Source: Prochlorococcus sp. AG-409-L14 (GTDB lineage: Bacteria > Cyanobacteriota > Cyanobacteriia > PCC-6307 > Cyanobiaceae). Taken from it: a stretch of 64,000 nt of DNA. The stretch lies in assembly GCA_003215545.1 (NCBI GenBank), contig QCKF01000001.1, positions 1 to 64,000 of the forward strand, in the 5' to 3' direction. The notes under the pieces were generated by a model. That model did not search any database. It saw only the letters and a list, made by a program, of their open reading frames with translations, and was not told where the DNA came from. The position numbers were made by a program, and so were the translations under genes. This document shows positions 60,386 to 64,000 of the stretch, piece by piece (the first letter of the stretch is position 1; every line of letters begins with the position of its first letter).

Positions 60386-62008
60386 ATGCCAAAAAGTAGT
60401 TCGATAAAAACACTTCGTTATGGCCCTATAGCGCCTGTAGTGCTAGTAATACTTGATGGATGGGGACATAGTGAAGAGATTGCCCACAATGCCATTGGGA
60501 AGGCTCATACCCCTGTAATGGATGCCCTCTGGCATGCATATCCACACACACTAATAGAAGCAAGTGGAGCCAATGTTGGACTTCCAGACAACCAAATGGG
60601 AAACTCTGAGGTAGGGCATCTAACCATCGGAGCAGGACGAGTCATACAACAAGAGCTAGTCAGAATCAGCAATACAGTAAGAACAGGCGCCTTAAATGAG
60701 ACACTAGCTCTTAAGCAGATTGCTCAAAAAGTTAAAGATAAACAAAGTACTCTTCATTTAATCGGCCTTTGCTCCGATGGGGGCGTACACAGTCACCTAA
60801 ATCATCTCAAAGGACTAATAGATTGGGCATCTAGTGAAGGCATAAAAAAAGTTGCTATTCACGCTATTACAGATGGAAGAGACACCCCTGCAAAGAGTGC
60901 TGAAACATATTTGGATTCTATTCAAACAAAACTAAATTCCAATGGGATTGGAGAACTTGCCACTATATGTGGAAGGTATTGGGCCATGGATCGTGATCAT
61001 CGTTGGGAAAGAACATCAAAGGCATATGAGCTCTTAACAAATCCCGAGTTTAAAATTACTAAATCCACACCAAAAGAGATTCTAAAAAATAGTTATGAAG
61101 CAGGGATTACAGATGAGTTTCTAGAACCAGTACGTCTATCCGAATCTTTTTTAAAGGAAGGAGATGGCCTACTAATGTTTAACTTCAGGCCTGATAGAGC
61201 AAGGCAACTAATACAAGCTTTAACTCTTAACGATTTTGAAGGTTTTGAAAGGAACTATCAACCCAAATTAGATGTGGTTACGTTTACTCAATACGAAGGA
61301 AAACTTCCTGTGGATGTAGCTTTTCCACCGGAATCATTAGACCATCTTCTAGGACAAGTGGTTGCAGACCATGACCTCCTTCAATACCGAACTGCAGAAA
61401 CAGAAAAATACCCTCATGTAACTTATTTTTTAAATGGTGGAATAGAAAAACCATTAAATGGGGAGCATAGACATCTTGTTCCATCACCAAGAGTTGCTAC
61501 CTACGACTTGTCTCCAGAAATGTCAGCAGGTGTACTAACAAACTCCTGTATTCAAGCTATTGAGAAAGGAGTTTATTCACTGATAGTTATTAATTATGCA
61601 AACCCAGATATGGTTGGACATACAGGAGTAATGAAAGCAGCCCAATTAGCAATAGAGAAGGTTGACTCATGTATAGGAAAACTTCTTGATTCAATTGGAA
61701 AAATGGGTGGCACAATGCTCATAACAGCAGATCATGGAAATGCAGAAATCATGCAAGGACCTGATGGTCAGCCTTGGACTGCTCACACTACAAACCCTGT
61801 CCCAGTAATTTTGATTGAAGGAGAGAAAAGAAAATTAAATGGTCATGGTAACTCTATTGAGTTAAGAAAAGGAGGAGGCCTGGCAGACATAGCCCCTACA
61901 TTGCTTCAATTACTCGAGTTACCGAAACCTGATGCCATGACAGGTTATTCATTAATTAAGCCTATTGAAGCGGCTTCTATTTCCTCGTTAATACCTCAAC
62001 CTGTCTAA
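60386..62008 (+). CDS. gpmI: 2,3-bisphosphoglycerate-independent phosphoglycerate mutase
   Basis: [42 protein letters not shown]. Confidence 0.97.
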   Translation: MPKSSSIKTLRYGPIAPVVLVILDGWGHSEEIAHNAIGKAHTPVMDALWHAYPHTLIEASGANVGLPDNQMGNSEVGHLTIGAGRVIQQELVRISNTVRTGALNETLALKQIAQKVKDKQSTLHLIGLCSDGGVHSHLNHLKGLIDWASSEGIKKVAIHAITDGRDTPAKSAETYLDSIQTKLNSNGIGELATICGRYWAMDRDHRWERTSKAYELLTNPEFKITKSTPKEILKNSYEAGITDEFLEPVRLSESFLKEGDGLLMFNFRPDRARQLIQALTLNDFEGFERNYQPKLDVVTFTQYEGKLPVDVAFPPESLDHLLGQVVADHDLLQYRTAETEKYPHVTYFLNGGIEKPLNGEHRHLVPSPRVATYDLSPEMSAGVLTNSCIQAIEKGVYSLIVINYANPDMVGHTGVMKAAQLAIEKVDSCIGKLLDSIGKMGGTMLITADHGNAEIMQGPDGQPWTAHTTNPVPVILIEGEKRKLNGHGNSIELRKGGGLADIAPTLLQLLELPKPDAMTGYSLIKPIEAASISSLIPQPV

Positions 62009-62064
62009 ATAAACTTGATATGACTTAGGATCTTTTATTAATAAATAGGTTGTAATATAGAAGA

Positions 62065-62295
62065 ATGATAACTTCAGTACTCTCTTGGGCTTGGGTTGCA
62101 ACTGGTGTAATCCTAATGTTACTGGTTCTTTTACATAGCCCTAAAGGCGATGGAATGGGAGGGATTGCCGCAAGTGGAAGCTCTATGTTCACAAGTGCTA
62201 GTAGTGCAGAAGCTAGTCTTAAAAGAACCACCTGGACTTTTCTCGCCTTATTTCTTACTCTTGCAATTATATTAAGTGCAAGATGGCTAACATAG
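62065..62295 (+). CDS. secG: Preprotein translocase subunit SecG
   Basis: LMLLVLLHSPKGDGMGGIAASGSSMFTSASSAEASLKRTTW. Confidence 0.9.
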   Translation: MITSVLSWAWVATGVILMLLVLLHSPKGDGMGGIAASGSSMFTSASSAEASLKRTTWTFLALFLTLAIILSARWLT

Positions 62296-62384
62296 GCCTA
62301 ATTAAACATCTAACTAACATTGGGAGATTCACGAGTCCATCTTAAATAATTAAATAATCCATACAAAACAAAGAAGAGGCAGAA

Positions 62385-62618
62385 ATGAAACTATATTTAT
62401 TTTTACTATTAATTCAACCAATAATATTTGGCAGCAATGCATATGGGAAGTATAAAATCTGCAAAATAATTTATGAACAAAATCATCTAACTTCCATGAA
62501 ACATTTAAATTGCAATCAAATTGGATATAAGCATGATAACAACCAACAGCCAATATACAACGAGCCTATTTTCTCATGCTGTGAATTAAATTTCAGAGAC
62601 AGTAAAAATGTCAACTAA
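62385..62618 (+). CDS. Hypothetical small secreted protein
   Basis: 77 aa with signal-like N-terminus LFLLLIQPIIFGSNAYG. Confidence 0.45.
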   Translation: MKLYLFLLLIQPIIFGSNAYGKYKICKIIYEQNHLTSMKHLNCNQIGYKHDNNQQPIYNEPIFSCCELNFRDSKNVN

Positions 62619-62735
62619 ATACACATAAGCAAATTCATAAGAAGAGAAAATTGCAAATAAAATGCCCTAATACCATTGATTTCACTAGAGATGAGATTAT
62701 CTTTTAAATTGTTTTCTCCTGAGTTATCTCAGAGT

Positions 62736-62763
62736 AAAAAAAAGGACTGGCAAAAACCAGTCC
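62736..62763 (-). terminator. Terminator downstream of groEL
   Basis: Minus strand: GGACTGGtttttgCCAGTCCTTTTTTTT. Confidence 0.85.
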
Positions 62764-62801
62764 CGATAAAATGTTAATTTTTGATGATGGAGGGAGATTC
62801 A

Positions 62802-64000
62802 TCAATAGTCGAAATCTCCTCCCATTCCTCCACCTGCTCCAGCAGCAGGGGCATCTTTCTTCTCAGGCATGTCAGCGACAATGCATTCAGTAGTTAAAAC
62901 CATTCCTGCAATTGAAGCAGCATTCTGAAGACCAGAACGAGTAACTTTTGCAGGGTCAACTATCCCTGCAGCCAACATATCCACATACTCACCAGTAGCT
63001 GCATTATAACCATCACTAATTGGCTTACTTTTTACATTTTCAGCAACTACTGCTCCATTTGCACCTGCATTTTCAGCAATTCTCATTAAAGGAGAAGTAA
63101 GTGCAGCTTCAACAATATTTGCACCTATCAACTCCTCACCTGCCAGTGAAGTTTTAGCCCATTCCTGAAGTGTAGGGGCCAAATGGGCCAAAGTAGTTCC
63201 TCCACCAGGGACTATCCCTTCTTCTACTGCTGCCTTAGTAGCATTAATTGCATCTTCTAATCTAAGTTTCTTATCTTTCATTTCTGTTTCTGTAGCTGCT
63301 CCAACCTTTACTACTGCAACCCCACCAGCGAGTTTGGCTAGTCGCTCTTGAAGTTTTTCCTTGTCATAAGTTGAGTCAGTCTCATCCATTTGCTTTTTAA
63401 TTTGTTCACAACGAGCCTGAACTGCTCCTTCGTTCCCTTCTGCAACAATGGTACTTGTATCTTTGTTAATTGTTACTCGACGTGCAGTACCAAGCATCTC
63501 TAATTTGGCATTTTCTAATTTCAGGCCTGCGTCTTCTGTAATCAATTGACCATTAGTAAGAACAGCCATATCTTCAAGCATTGCCTTTCTGCGATCACCA
63601 AAACCAGGAGCTTTAACAGCAGCAACATTCAGTACACCACGCAGACGATTAACAACCAAAGTTGCAAGTGCTTCTTTCTCAATATCTTCAGCAATAATCA
63701 ACAGTGGTTTACCAGTACGAGCAATCTGTTCTAATACAGGAACAAGATCTTGTACTAGACCAATTTTCTTATCTGTAAGAAGAATGTAAGGCTCATCTAA
63801 TACTGCCTCCATTCGCTCAGTATCTGTTGCAAAATAAGGGGAAATATATCCCTTATCAAATCTCATACCTTCAGTAACTTCTAATTCAGTCGTCATTGAT
63901 TTACCTTCTTCTAAGGAAATAACTCCTTCTTTACCTACCTTGTCCATAGCATTAGCAATCATCTGCCCTACTTCTTCATCATTACCTGCAGCAATAGTTC
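62802..64000 (-). CDS. groEL: Chaperonin GroEL, 5' end beyond the window
   Basis: [27 protein letters not shown]-terminal [10 protein letters not shown]; frame stays open to the window edge. Confidence 0.96.
   Translation of the reverse strand, partial: TIAAGNDEEVGQMIANAMDKVGKEGVISLEEGKSMTTELEVTEGMRFDKGYISPYFATDTERMEAVLDEPYILLTDKKIGLVQDLVPVLEQIARTGKPLLIIAEDIEKEALATLVVNRLRGVLNVAAVKAPGFGDRRKAMLEDMAVLTNGQLITEDAGLKLENAKLEMLGTARRVTINKDTSTIVAEGNEGAVQARCEQIKKQMDETDSTYDKEKLQERLAKLAGGVAVVKVGAATETEMKDKKLRLEDAINATKAAVEEGIVPGGGTTLAHLAPTLQEWAKTSLAGEELIGANIVEAALTSPLMRIAENAGANGAVVAENVKSKPISDGYNAATGEYVDMLAAGIVDPAKVTRSGLQNAASIAGMVLTTECIVADMPEKKDAPAAGAGGGMGGDFDY

Noticed and set aside
63546-63734. Plus-strand ORF opposite groEL
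   Set aside because: Antisense to a highly conserved gene with no independent support.

Overview
This 64 kb window looks like a low-light-type Prochlorococcus (marine picocyanobacterium) chromosome segment. It is AT-rich, with many very short ORFs and high-light-inducible (hli) genes; the organism call is an inference. Housekeeping genes frame it: glyQ at the left edge, nirA/focA nitrite assimilation, cyAbrB, folE, glycerate kinase, rpoZ, an Hsp70-like gene, pyrR, gpmI, secG, and a truncated groEL at the right edge. Three accessory blocks stand out. (1) ~1.3-14 kb is a surface-glycan island with an overlapping nonulosonic (sialic-like) acid operon (neuB/neuC/CBS/neuA), a capsule-type transferase, two FkbM methyltransferases, a sulfotransferase-like protein and a serralysin-like RTX metalloprotease. 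(2) ~26.8-30.8 kb is a second glycan island carrying a paralogue of the island-1 sulfotransferase-like gene. (3) ~46.5-55.8 kb is a mosaic region of duplicated and decayed DNA: two DUF861 cupin copies, a dispersed repeat carrying a truncated copy of the EVE-domain gene start, an integrase-like N-terminal remnant, a frameshifted outer-membrane protein pseudogene, and a run of tiny same-strand ORFs behind an hli gene. A two-copy, terminator-ending ~195 nt intergenic element (26.35 and 45.49 kb) is a candidate structured ncRNA. No tRNA, rRNA, CRISPR or complete mobile element was identified.
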